Position numbers and translations under genes: made by a program
In this document: in pieces, positions 1 to 11,440 of the stretch
Layout of the letters: the number at the start of each line of letters is the position of its first letter
Numbering within the stretch: the first letter of the stretch is position 1
Notes under the pieces: model-generated
The model's input: the letters and a program-made list of their open reading frames with translations, nothing else
Told to the model about the DNA's origin: nothing
Database searches by the model: none
Source: Strongylocentrotus purpuratus
Lineage: Eukaryota; Echinodermata; Echinoidea; Camarodonta; Strongylocentrotidae
Direction of reading: 5' to 3'
Length of the DNA: 64,000 nucleotides
NCBI RefSeq assembly: GCF_000002235.5
Contig: NW_022145552.1
Location: 1,619,501 to 1,683,500 of the forward strand

Positions 1-493
1 TCTTTCTCTCCCTCTCTCTCCATCCACTTCTAACTCTCTTTGACTCTCTTTCTCTCTGTCCCCATCACTCAGTTCATTTCTAATTTTGCGATTTAAACTA
101 AAATCTTTTCCTTCTTGAATTCAATATGCTCATAATAAGCTATATCATTTACTGTGAAGGTCATGAGATACGTTTCAATATTGGAGAGTAGAGCCAGCGG
201 TACAATAAGATATCACATTTATTCCTGATTAAGTTAGTATCAAGATAGTTGAAATTAAGTATTCCATGGCCCGTATTCAATCAACTTTTAAGACATTTTT
301 CTTAAGTCTTATTATAAGCTTTGCTCAGTTTATTATCCATAGAAACTATATTAGAGAATGTTTTGGAATCGAAAAGCACATGCTGTGTATTTGATACAAG
401 AATTAAAGATAGAATTTCCCACCTATCTCGATATGAAAAGTATTCCCAAAAAATTCGATACAAACGAAGTAACAAAAATATTTTTAATATTTG

Positions 494-692
494 GAGGCGC
501 GATAGCTCAGTTGGTAGAGCAGTGGTCTCGTAATCTGGCGACCCCGGTTCGAAACCAATTCGATGTGCTAGTGCCCTTTGGTAAGGCATTGATCCTCATT
601 ACCATGTCCCTCGGAGGGGACCTAAAGCATTCGATCCTTTGGTTGCTTACTAACAATCTTAGCAGGCAGGTAAACTAACCACCACTACTACA
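494..692 (+). repeat. tRNA-derived SINE, decayed
   Basis: The head resembles a tRNA gene: an A-box-like TAGCTCAGTTGGTAGAGC starts near 503 and a B-box-like GGTTCGAAAC near 546, which are the two internal RNA polymerase III promoter elements. The loop between them reads CTCGTAA, as in threonine tRNA(CGU). The anticodon stem and T stem do not pair well and the acceptor end has no partner, so this is not a working tRNA gene. About 120 bases of non-tRNA body follow (including GTCCCTCGGAGGGGACC), ending in an ACCACTACTACAA-type tail. A tRNA head with an unrelated body is the usual SINE build. I cannot name the family. Mobilisation would depend on LINE enzymes in trans. Confidence 0.7.
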
Positions 693-719
693 ACTTTAAT
701 TATTTCAATTTCCTTTCTT

Positions 720-898
720 AATGTGCTCTTTTCCCATTCTCTCTCCCGCTTATACTCTGTCTCTGTACCCCTTCTTCCTTCATTTCTCCATCTCTCCTTA
801 TCTTCTCCCTTTTTTCCTCTATCTCTTCACAAACTCTCTGTATTTCCTTCATAACAACCTTTCTGTATCTCTCTTCAAAATCTCTCTCTCTATATATA

Positions 899-946
<48 letters not shown>

Positions 947-953
947 CCTCTCC

Positions 954-998
<45 letters not shown>

Positions 999-2395
999 AA
1001 CATAAGAATGACGTAGATTAAATGTGACTTGTAAACAATATTGGAAATGTTCCGGTATTCATTTATTTATATTATGTACATCTAGCGGATCGTGCCCCGC
1101 TTGCAATTCATTCAAAACCTGCAACCTGGTTAGTTGTATATGCAGTATCCCTCGAAGTGGTTTGTTTTTCTTCAAACATTTAACCCCAGATCCACCGGGT
1201 TCGTTTTTGATGAGTTCGTGTGAATTAGGGGCAGTTTACCGCACTTACCGCGTGATGTTTTATGCAGTGTATGTAGATAAGGGTGTGTGTGCACCCCCCC
1301 CCCCCCCCCCCTCCCCGTCTTGCAAATGTACCGACGCCCTCATTTGGCGTATATATAATGAAAATGTTCTGTCGGGGCTCAATTTCTTCCTTTCATTGAA
1401 TTCATACCAGTTGGAGGTGCATGTTCCTTGCAAAGAATGTACAGTGGTTCATATTATAGAAATAACATCGGAATTGAGAAAGATATAATCAAGATTCAAG
1501 TTGTTGTGTCCGTGCTGTACAGATATTCGCTTTCATTGGTGTTACATACATGGAATATAAAACATAGACAAATTTCATGTATTATACATTAAGTTAAAAT
1601 TCTATCAAAAATATGTTAGTGAATATCCCTTCGGCTCTTAGCAGAAAAAAGCTACAAGGGTTTCATATCTCTCTTCCCAATTCTTGTATATATTCTACAC
1701 AATTCTTTCCTCATATTGACTCCTTCATGTTTCTATCTTTTCGCTCTGACCCCCCCCCCCCCCCACCTCACACCCTCCTCTCCCCTCGGCCCTACATTAT
1801 CCCTCTGACGTCTTTCGTTTTTTCTCCAGGTAACCTTGTAATTTGGTGATTTAATTTGAGAGCGACAGTTGATAGCTAGACGAGAGGGGGCATATCATTA
1901 TAACCCCAATGAAATGCTTTGATTGACATTTAGGAGCGACTCTATGAATTATAAATTACTTCACCAAGCCCCAAGCTTTAAACTACATTTCCATTAATTA
2001 CGAGCGCAAACAGTCTCCAAGCTTTAAAAAAATGCATTTCCATTAAAAGTGGGCGCAAACAGTTTCCAATGCGAATACACCAACACAAATTACTGTCCTG
2101 AGTTTAGATACAAATCATAAGGGCTATACTGTATGTAACTTGTCACATTTATGTCTGAAAAAGTAATCGGGAAGTGGACAAAATAAGTCACATAACCCAG
2201 TTTGGAAATACACATTATAAAGTTGGTTGAAGAGATGATACAACGTCGTTATGGCTACTCCTTACACAGAAGGCACCGCTTGTGAATATTAGATATTTCA
2301 CACATCGTATGTTCAGAGCCAGAGAGGCGTTAACATTGCTTTAACTTAACGATAATAGTTCCATTTTAGCTCTCAATAAACGACATGCGTAGTAC
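720..2395. other. non-coding stretch with (CT)n tract and C-runs
   Basis: A pyrimidine-rich block at about 720-995 ends in nearly uninterrupted (CT)n with a short (TA)n inset at 890-900. Runs of about 20 C at 1292-1311 and about 15 C at 1749-1764 create proline-rich open frames (1024-1488 and 1613-1849). These look like artefacts, since the rest of each frame has no recognisable domain. I see nothing else in this stretch. Confidence 0.6.
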
Positions 2396-2700
2396 TTTTT
2401 AAGGAAAGTGTAATTTATCGCCAGCTTTCAAGAAGCAGGTCTCTTATTTTGGACGTGCTGGCGCAGTAAAGTGCTTCGCTACAATGCAGCTGTTTTGCGA
2501 CTGCAGGATATAATTTTCATGAAAATTGTAATTGTGATTATAATTGTATATAAAACAGTAGATATAATTGTAATTGTTTTTGTAATTGTTATTTAGGATG
2601 AGCAACAAAGGAACGTGCAATTCATCTCCAGCTATCACGAAGTAGGTCTCTTATTTTGACCTCCCATCGCAGTTGATGTGCAATCCGATATTGCAATTGA
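2396..2700 (+). repeat. diverged local duplication around an AATTGT-rich tract
   Basis: About 50 bases beginning near 2399 and ending in the shared word AGGTCTCTTATTTTG recur near 2606-2660, with roughly three quarters identity by eye. Between them lies a degenerate (AATTGT)n/(ATTATA)n tract at about 2515-2595. The two arms are in direct orientation about 205 bases apart. No coding function is suggested. Confidence 0.55.
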
Positions 2701-3189
2701 TATACATCGAACGTGCCCGCAAACATGACTCCACCATTAATAATACTTTTGTTTCCTTCTTCAGCAAACCAAACAATTATTGACAAAATGAACAGCACCA
2801 CAATAGTTAAAGCAGTCGCGTATCTGGACCTCGGTGCCAGGGGCGGAGGAGGGGCGACGGAGGGGCGGAGGAGGAGCGGAGGAGGGGCGGGAAGGGGCAT
2901 TCTATATCCGACACAATGGTGATACATACATTTCCCCTATAGAATCCCATATAAAGGACAAGCGCATAATTTATAATTAGACCTACATAATAATACATGT
3001 CTCAACTCATAACACACAAACAGTGTTCAGTTTACTTTCTTGTATGCTATATCTGTTAGGAGTTAACCCCCGTTTCCCCCTTCTATTTATTTTTTAACAT
3101 TAGCCTTATAAGCTACCCGGTTTTGCAAGGTCGCGTTGCAATCGAGCAGAGATATATTTGAAAAATTGTCAATAATTTTAGAGGTCTTG

Positions 3190-3383
3190 AAGTCGGACTG
3201 CATTACTTGTAGCTACTTGCGCCCTCTATATAGCCAACAATGCCTAACCTGTACCCGTTGATCACCCATGGTCCCCTTTTTTCGTATGTTAATTGAGAGC
3301 TGATTTGATGAGATAACCACCTGCCAGTGACCACGCAGGGAGGTCTAATCACTCCTGGTCAAGCTAGTGCAGATAGGCTTTAA
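3190..3383 (+). repeat. MITE-like repeat family A, copy 1
   Basis: This is one of three copies of a repeat of about 195 bases; the others are at 13605-13798 (same strand) and 14862-15063 (opposite strand). Shared words include CTACTTGCGCCCTCTATATA near the left end and CGTATGTTAATTGAGAGCTG in the middle. The best copy is bounded by TTAAAGG and CTTTAAG. It is non-coding. The size, the TTAA-type ends and the copies in both orientations fit a non-autonomous DNA transposon, but the terminal inverted repeat is weak, so a SINE fragment is possible. Confidence 0.6.
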
Positions 3384-3509
3384 TAGCAATTTGATGATTA
3401 TTAATTTTAAATTGCAATCATTTTTCGTATATTTGCGTGCTTGAAAATGTTGTTTGGCCCCATACCCCCATCAAATACGCTGTTGAATTGAAGTGTGTCC
3501 ATTTAATAT

Positions 3510-3600
3510 TTCGACTAAAACCCTCACACACAACACACACACACACACACTCCACACCCCACACCCTCTCCCACCGTCACACACACGCACACACACAATC
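3510..3600. repeat. (CA)n microsatellite, imperfect
   Basis: ACACAC-type repeats are interrupted by CCACACCCCACACCC and TCTCCCACCGTC. The open frames crossing it on either strand are low-complexity shadows. Confidence 0.8.
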
Positions 3601-3859
3601 AGAGAAGAAGTGTGACTGCGGAAATTACGGTAATTGGTTGGGGCATGGGGGAGTTGGGCGACATTATTGCTTTTCAATAAAACATCTACATGAAGACAAA
3701 ATGTATCGCAGCAGGGTGACGTCATACTTGTTCCGATGTCGAACTGAGAGACATCCCAGAAGAATACATTAACATGATTATTGTGCCTTTTGGCAACTTT
3801 ATTCAAGGAATAAGATGAATTGCAGGACAACATATGATGCAAAAGAAAACTAATTTTAA

Positions 3860-6217
3860 TATTTTGTTTGTGACATTTCCTCTTGAATATCGTTTATCAT
3901 ATATATACATTTTCGGCTCCAGGCTTCCCTGACACGTAAAGGTCATTATGCAGTTTCCATATCCGACACACTTCTTGTTTACTCCGTAACCTAATTAAGT
4001 GGTCTGTCGTCTTCGACAGATCACCTATTGATTTCGTCAGAATTGTATTATTTATTCTTTATTTATGTTTTTTCTTTTAGCTTTATGGATGAGCTTCCTC
4101 CTCGAATCTTTGTCGAGAAAATTGGATCATGTTTTATGAATAAATAAAAATTGATTGAAATAATCAAACAATTATTATCATTTAAAGTAAAGAAAATCTC
4201 TCTCTCCCCAGCAACCTAGTCGATAATTTCGTTCAGGAAGGTTTTAGACTAACCTATTGGTTGATTATAAATATCTTTTGCTATAATAACGAGGTGCTTT
4301 TCGGTGCATTTGGATGTACATTTCACATGTTTTAGGGAAATTGTATACTCCTCTGAGTAAATTTCAGTTATACTTTTCCTGATCCACCGCAAAAACTTTG
4401 CCAGAGAGGAAAACGTCCATGTCTACTTTGAGCAAGATATAAACTGTTCCTATAAATATTTAAGTCCTTTTTCTACGTTTTAGTGTTCTCACACTTAATC
4501 ACACACACTCATCTCTCCAAGAATTAAGTTAACTCCGAAAGGCTTTGGCAGATGCGAATCTCCAATCCATTTTATCATCAAGTTGTTAATTTCTCATCCA
4601 AATCCCTTTCCGTCACAAGATATTCACGATAGGGACTGATTTGACCACTGCTGATTTTTAAGTTTAGCAGGGATTCATTGCAAAACCAACAAAAAGGTTT
4701 ATCTTGGACTTTCCTTTATTTGTCACGTGTTAGCTCTCGAACGCGACCAACCTCGTTTAATTTTCCAGTCACTCTCTCAGTTTTGCCGACTCGTTATCTA
4801 TTGGACACTATTCCCTCGTCTCTAGCTTGGTTCGGTATAATTGAGGATGCATCCAAAATATGAGCTACATTACCGCCGTTAGGTGCGCATGAATAGCCCA
4901 AGCCCCCGGGGGGAGATGAATGAAGAAAAAAATTGGAAGGTGAATGCCCCCATATTTTTCCTATGTTGCATGGATGAGGGAGATATGGGGAAGGAAACTA
5001 TAAAAAAAAAAAAAAAAACCAACTTGATAACAAAATGTAATATTTATTATTTAGATATTTATACTATTAAACTATAAAAGAAGTAGAGGACATTTAAAAC
5101 AAAAGCGTAACAACAAAACAGAGAAATTGGAAATGAACGTGGAGAAAGCAAGAAATGGGCTTTCGCTTTGAGTTTCGCATTATTTCAACTTGTTTACGTA
5201 TTCTTGGACAAATATTACTTCTCGGATTTCAAGGAAACTACTTTTAAGCGCTTCTTATAGCCTCCAAATGGAAAAACATCAAACTATGTTCTTTTCATCA
5301 CTCTGACTTTTGCCCTTATATACTGTTCATATTTGACCATCTTATCCCTCCATCTTCTCTTAAAAGGCCAAGATTCTCGGCGGGGGTTCTAAGTACACAC
5401 GTCATACGATACCCACCTTTTTAATATTTTCGCGCGCGCTTTGATTGAATTTGCCTAACCTTTGCAACAAGTGGTGTGTCTGTCGCGTTCCCTGTCGTTA
5501 AATCTCGCATCGGGCGTGAGGGTACGGACATGGTCTCTCATTAACCTCACGAGAGCTTTCCTTTTCATTAGTTGTGAAATTGAACTGATTTCTAATGGCC
5601 CTTTGATAGCTAGCTGGAGTAATAATGATGAATAGGGCTTCGGTTACGATATTTGCGAAGATGTTAGAGAAGAATAGTAAGCCCTAATGCGTTGAAACTT
5701 TCAATATTAACGACTACTTTTTTTATGTGGACGAAGAAATGATTAGCGCTAGAAATGGTCGATGCACTCGTCGCTTTGACTCTTTCAAGTAAATAGCTTT
5801 TAATGACATGGCTCTATTTCTGTTAGGTAAAAATCTCACGTTGCCAGTTTTGTGTAGGGTAATCGCTTGTTGTTTAATTTAAAAAGCATAAAAGGTCGAG
5901 GGGCTATAGTATATTGCAGTACAGGTAAGCAATTAAACGGTTATAGCCGCTTGCCCTTTTACAGCAAGTTCGTGATGTCTACTTTTTAAACTGCACCAGA
6001 TCTTCTTCTTTTTTCGGTTTTTGATTAAAGGTTAACTTTGATTTTGTAAAACAATATTGTTAGGGATATGTAAATTATGTGCATTTTCTTGTTGTTATAT
6101 TTGGTGAAACTTACTAATACATGTATATACCTAGTTGGAATTTATAATTTGAATGTTTTGAGCGCCGTAGGGTAGATGGACAGAAGCCATTGTATTGATA
6201 GTTCTTTACAGGTGCCT
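3860..6217. other. AT-rich non-coding stretch
   Basis: No recognisable coding sequence, RNA gene or repeat family was seen. There is an A-run of 16 at about 5001-5016. A short frame after a pyrimidine tract and AG at about 4070-4080 (starting ATGGATGAGCTTCC, then stop and AATAAA) looks superficially like a terminal exon, but it is only 19 codons long and cannot be supported. Confidence 0.5.
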
Positions 6218-7005
6218 AAAGCCCCCATCACACCAAACTAGTTCTCACTACGTTCTTGAAAATGTTGCCAAACGGGCTCAAACAGTGTGCGAACGGAGTT
6301 GAGCGTAGTAGCAACTGTTTACGATCTGTTTAAGAGTCTCGTGGACGGGCTCGGACTGGCTAGGACGGGGGGTTGCTCTAGAACTTTACGCCTGTTCAAA
6401 ATGTTCCCCGTCCTGCAATAAGACGTAGTGACAACGTACTTTAAACGATATGGAGGCACTACGAACGGACTGATTTATGTACTATGAACGGAAGTGCCGT
6501 ACTTCGATCATACTAGGAACGTATGGCAACGTGACGTAGTTGAGCATCAATTAACAGCAGTATATTAAAGCCCCATCACATCAAACTAGTTCTCATTACG
6601 TTCTGGAACCGTCCTAGAAAATAATAAAACGAGTTTTTGACGTGATAGAATGTGTAAATAATGTCTTTAATTCAATCCTAGTTCGTTCATAAACAGTCGT
6701 CATAACGTCCATCTCGTCTGTACCCCGTCACAGTCAGTTCATATCAAGTTCAGATCGGGTAAATAATATTTGACATTTCTAAGCAGTCCAAGCCCGTCCG
6801 TGGTCAGTTTAAACCCATTTTTTTTTAACTTGTTCTACCTCGTTCTCAATACATCCAACCAATTCTTACTGGTTCGCAACTTGTTTTGACTAGTTTGTAA
6901 CCCGACCACCCCGTTCAGAGACAGTTCAACTCGTCCCCATCTCGTTCTTAGTGCGTTCGAACGCGCTCCTATACTGCGTGTGCAATCCCGTCCTGGCTCG
7001 AGGGC
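6218..7005 (+). repeat. short-word repeat block with two direct element ends
   Basis: Two direct copies of one end, AAAGCCCC(C)ATCACA followed by AAACTAGTTCTCA.TACGTTCT, sit at 6218 and 6567. The sequence after each is unusually rich in short words such as CGTTC, CGTCC, AGTTC and GAACG, spaced every 8-20 bases, and stands out from its AT-rich surroundings. This matches the build of the 24547-25267 element, where the words are ACCGCT and AACGC. I could not find a clear inverted partner for the left end, so the right boundary is approximate. It is most likely a non-autonomous DNA transposon with a tandem or nested partial copy. It is non-coding. Confidence 0.5.
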
Positions 7006-8617
7006 TATTCAAATCTTTTTATTGTTATGTATATTGTATAATCATAATAATATAAATATAATGAAATTAAAACAAAGTATAACAAAAAGAGGAAGGCTTG
7101 GGTTCCACTTCCCTCTTGTATCCACCACCTAAGATACGATGCAAACCAATTAATCTTTCACGGACTAACGATTAATCGGAAACGTGATCCGTCACGATCT
7201 TACATCACTTCAGGGTCACGCTTACACTCTCTTTACTATTAAACACAAAACCCCTTTTACCCCCATGTTCTAATTAGTCTAATCAGCGCTTCGAATCCGC
7301 TTCCTTTACTATACCCCTCTCCTCTGATTAATTACCTGTAAGACGATCCCTAATAAAAGCGTTTCGTTAATCTACATCGTGCCCCTAATCCATGGTTAAG
7401 ATGATTCGCCAGAGGGTGTAACAGGGGGTCTTTGAGTGCACGGATTAATTTTCTCGCCCCGGAGATGTCAGGTGGTGTCCGGAAACAGTTGCTCGAATTG
7501 GGCTACTATTAGTAATTAGGTACAACGCCCATTAAGGGTGATTTCGTCAAATTGCGTTTTGATGTCCTTCGTCCAGAGTGTAAACTAGAGGATGGGTGAA
7601 AGCTAAAGAGGTTTTATCACCATGCTCACGAAGACAGATCGAATGCTTAATGGGATTCAGATTTCTTAACCTCTTTTACATGTTTTAGTTGACCTCTGCT
7701 TGTCCAGTAACTATTACCTGCAATAATATTATCCGTCTTCATTTTCCCCCGGGCATAGTCACTTTAGATCTCTTTTTCTCTATCTCTTTCTTTCTCCATA
7801 ACTTTAGCGCTCGCGTAATCATCAACGACTAATATCTGCGTAAAATTACCCCCATATTCCTCTTATACCCTCATTCTCTCTCTTTCTTGCCTTTTTTCTT
7901 TCTTTCACTTCTCTTTCTTTATTTCCCTTCTCTTTCACTATCGCCACTTCTACCCCATCTCCCTCTGTTTTTTTTTTCTCTCTCGAATTCTCTCCTTTTC
8001 TATCTCCCCAGGTCTTGTGTTTTACTCTTACCATTATTCAAAGGGGTCATTTCCTCCCGCAAAACCACAAAGCATTAAGCACATCGCATCAACAATAATC
8101 GTCTTCTTACTTTCATAATAATAAACGTGCCTTTTGTTTTCTTCGCTTACAAGATCAATTAACCCCACATCCTATTTTGTAATACATATTTTTCCTTGAT
8201 ATTCCTCATATTCCTCATATTTTTCCTTGATCAGTCTTTTTACTCATGAAATTACGTTGTCATACCTGCAAGAATCTTTTCTTTTATCAGATATATTTTG
8301 CTTCCGCGACAACGGCTCTGGGCTTTATTTCGTCAAATTTACCAAAACCCTTGGTCAAAGAGTTTGGGGTACAATGCCTGGGTTCAACCGGGTTTTAGGT
8401 TAGGTTTACGTTTAGAGTAAAGTTTTGTGTTGGATCCAAGTTACGAATTCGGTTAGGATAGAAAATTGACTGCAGAATAATTTTCACCGGAATGCCTTAC
8501 CATCATCCATTCTGATCATTACTTTGTCTCTTTAAACTTTCTAATTTTGTTGTTGTAGTAACATAGTTCCATTTTTGTCCCCTGCGTGACATGTCGTTAA
8601 TCTTTAAGCTATTCTAC
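7006..8617. other. non-coding stretch with a pyrimidine-rich block
   Basis: A TTTCT/CTCTT-rich block spans about 7765-8030. Open frames there on both strands have the lysine/glutamate/arginine-only or serine/leucine/phenylalanine-only composition expected of such tracts. Small direct duplications such as ATTCCTCATATTCCTCATAT occur at about 8200. Nothing else was recognised. Confidence 0.5.
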
Positions 8618-9005
8618 TTAAAGAGAAGGTTGAGTTCTGGGAAGAGGTGAAAAATAATTTGTGAGCGTAATAATTCTTATTATGCAAGTGTGGAAGATCA
8701 TCAGATAAGACATGTTCCCTGAAAAGCATGGCTCTTCAAATGCCTTTATATTCTAAATATGTCAGTAACATCGTAAAACTCAAGGGGTAGGATTTTTACG
8801 CCACGTGTTCGTGTAGTCCCATCTTTCTGTGTACAGTGTTTGTAACTTTACCAAGACTTGGCCAAATTTATTAGCATTTTGATGATTCTAGAACCTTGCA
8901 ATACACACAAATTCTTATATGCTAGATGATCAACCTTTTCTGGTCGATTCCACACCGTTTCTTTCACAATGCAATCGCATGACCAGAACTCAACTTCATC
9001 TTTAA
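8618..9005 (+). repeat. 388-bp MITE family B, copy 1
   Basis: Copy 1 of a family whose full copies here are 388-394 bases long: 8618-9005, 22407-22796, 27710-28097 and 50728-51121, plus a partial copy at 51119-51290. Ends are inverted: TTAAAGAGAAGGTTGAGTTC on the left and CCAGAACTCAACTTCATCTT followed by TAA on the right. The subterminal word CAATGCAATCGCATGACCAG is also strongly conserved. It has no coding capacity. The TTAA-type boundaries fit TTAA-targeting superfamilies such as piggyBac or Kolobok, but no transposase is present to settle this. Confidence 0.85.
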
Positions 9006-9239
9006 CGTTCAACAGATATGTATGTTACACTCGCAATGCAGCAGAAATAACACATACTCAACATGCCTTTCTCAAGCGACCATATAAGCTTAATGTTCAA
9101 GTAACAGATTTATATATAATAGTTAATGGCTACTTCATATAATTGGTGATAAAGATAAATTAGAAAAGCATGTCCTTCTCCAGACCAACGTACTTCACCA
9201 GCCGTGTTTCGGCGCCTTCGTGACTGTATACTTCTTTTC

Positions 9240-9420
9240 CTTCAGTAATCAAGGCCAACAACAAATGTTGTGCCCCATGCAACATGACAGACGGCAATAA
9301 ACCCACGGTGGATTGCGCAGATCTGTCCTAAATGGCGTCTTGCAAGAGATAACTCGCCGAAAACACATGTGCCACTGGAAAAATGTCCCGGCCAAAAGAC
9401 ATCTTACAACATCAATATTT
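9240..9420 (+). pseudogene. possible relic of an LRR-protein exon (LRRNT-like)
   Basis: After a pyrimidine tract and CAG at about 9239-9247, one frame reads KCCAPCNMTDGNKPTVDC, then ADLS and a stop. The spacing of cysteines and the 'PTVDC' word resemble the N-terminal cysteine cap (LRRNT) of leucine-rich-repeat receptors. The adjoining frame from about 9330 continues LNGVLQEITRR, which could be the first repeat after a one-base shift. No further repeats can be followed. This could be chance, so treat it as a weak call; if real, it is a broken fragment of a host LRR gene. Confidence 0.2.
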
Positions 9421-9889
9421 ACCCAAGAAAAGCGCTCGACCCACGGGAAATCATTATACCCCGAGCTCATGCCCACGACGTTGCATGTTATCCATGCCAG
9501 TATGCACTCGTTTAAAAACCAATACTATGTTTGGTTTTACCGTGCCCCGAGGCTGCACGAGGTAAACTTTGGAAATCTATCATGTTACTCTCCCTTGCTT
9601 ATTCTCTCAATGTCTTTCTCTGAACTTGATATTTTTGTTCTCTACACCTCACGTTTTTATAACCGATTATCGGTAGGATATTTCTGTTTCCCAAGCACGA
9701 TTCTTTGGGGGCTTATGTATTATGTTACATATTTTTTCTTTTTTATTGGTGTCCTTTTCACCCTTAATTCGCCTTGTTATTTCTTTTGAGCTAGCTCTTT
9801 TCCCCCCAGCTTTGTAATTTTCTTGGATTCCAAAAATAATATTTTATATGACGTAAAATCACGGTCATATATTTCTGTTTGCGGTTGTG

Positions 9890-9961
9890 CATTAATGTAA
9901 GCGAGGGGGAATGAAAAAGGAGAGGGAACAAGAGAGATAGGCAGAGGGGGAGAGAGAGAGG

Positions 9962-9993
<32 letters not shown>

Positions 9994-11077
9994 GAGAGAG
10001 AGAGAGATGGTTTTGATGGGGGGCAGGCATGGGATGGGGAGGGTTCAGACAATTTTTTTTTAATGTCAAATAGGAAAATAGGAAAGTAGCCCCTTTGGTC
10101 CATGTTAGACAGTGAAGATAAGTTTGACATGTAGAAAGAAGGGAGAGGGGGGAAGGAAAAGAGAAGAATATTATTATTTGAAACATTCAAAATACAATTA
10201 TTTTTGTTTTGAATGGTTATAATAGGTTCATATCAGGGGCAGATAAGAAATAGAGAGAATCGGGAAATAGAGAGACTAACATACAGGGGGGAGGGGGGAT
10301 ACCATTGTTCACCCTAAATTAATAGCAGCAAGTAATTAACTGTGAATAAAATTTTCAAAAAACATTAACCAAAAAGAGTGTATGTCCTATATTCGTTATT
10401 AATTCTACATCTACCGTAGAGAGTAGAGAGAAAGGAGAGGGAGAGAAAGGGAGAGAGAGAGAGAGAGATGGGGGAGAATACGAGGAAAGTAGGAGAGGGA
10501 GAGGGAAGATTGTATACCTGAGAGAGGGAGAGAGAAAGAGAGAGAGAGAAAGAGAGAGAGAGATGGTTTTGATGGGGGTGGGGGGTTCCAACAATTTATT
10601 TCGAATACAAAATATTTAGGAAATTAGCCCTTCGGTCCATGTTAGAGAGCGAAGAAAAGTTTGACATAGAGAAAGAAGGGAGAGAGAGGAGGGGAAAGAG
10701 AAGAATATTAATTTCTGAAATTATAAGTATTTTTGTTTTGAATAATTATAATAGGTTCACATCTGGGGGAGATAAGAAAAAGAGAGGATCGGGAAAGAGA
10801 GAGACATACTGACAGACAGAGGGGTTACCATTGTTTACCCAAAATTGAAGGCAGTTATGTAACTTCGAAGAAAAATAACATTAAACAAAAAAGAGTGTTA
10901 GACCTATCTTGGTTAGTAGTTCTACATCTACCGTAGAGAGTAGAGAGAAAGGAGATGGAGAGAAATAGGGAGGGAGATAGAGAGGGAGAGAGAGAGGGGA
11001 GAGAGGGGGAGAGAGAGGGCGAAGAAGAGAGAGACAGTGGGAAAAAAGGGGGAGGAAGAGAAAGAGACAGATGTACA

Positions 11078-11115
<38 letters not shown>

Positions 11116-11375
11116 TGAGATCAATGAGAGAGTTCATATTTACGGTAGATTATAGTCATAGGGGGCATACCCAAATTCGATGTTGAAAGAAGATCCCAAA
11201 ACAATAACTATGAGACAAGTGGGTAGTAGTTTTACATCTACCGTAGATCGTAGAGAGAAAAAGGGGAAAGGAGAGAGAGAAGGGAAAAAAAGAAGAAGAG
11301 GGGTTTAGGGGAGACACAGAGAGAGAGAGCGAAGAGTGTAAAACTGAGAGAGGGAGAGAGAAAGAGAGAAAGAGA

Positions 11376-11413
<38 letters not shown>

Positions 11414-11440
11414 TCTTGAAACGACTTCTCGATTCCAATA
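9890..11440. repeat. purine-rich higher-order tandem repeat (about 0.52-0.55 kb unit)
   Basis: Two and a half units can be followed in direct orientation. GATGGTTTTGATGGGG occurs at 10007 and 10561. TACATCTACCGTAGAG/T occurs at about 10408, 10924 and 11234. CATGTTAGA(C/G)AG is followed by AAGTTTGACAT at about 10101 and 10637. Each unit combines a non-repetitive part (including GTTTTGAAT.(A/G)TTATAATAGGTTCA) with a (GA)n block, so both types of sequence were duplicated together. Open frames on both strands across it are low-complexity artefacts. An inverted relative of one junction, with ATCTACGGTAGATATGAATT leading into (CT)n, lies at about 15713-15760. Confidence 0.8.

Noticed and set aside
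494-570. Functional tRNA-Thr(CGU) gene
   Set aside because: Anticodon and T stems do not pair and the acceptor stem has no partner; better explained as a SINE head.
1024-1488. 154-residue frame
   Set aside because: Crosses a C-run giving poly-proline; no motif; chance length.
4070-4150. Terminal exon-like 19-codon frame with AATAAA
   Set aside because: Too short, no upstream exon found, and such splice and polyadenylation words are common by chance in AT-rich DNA.
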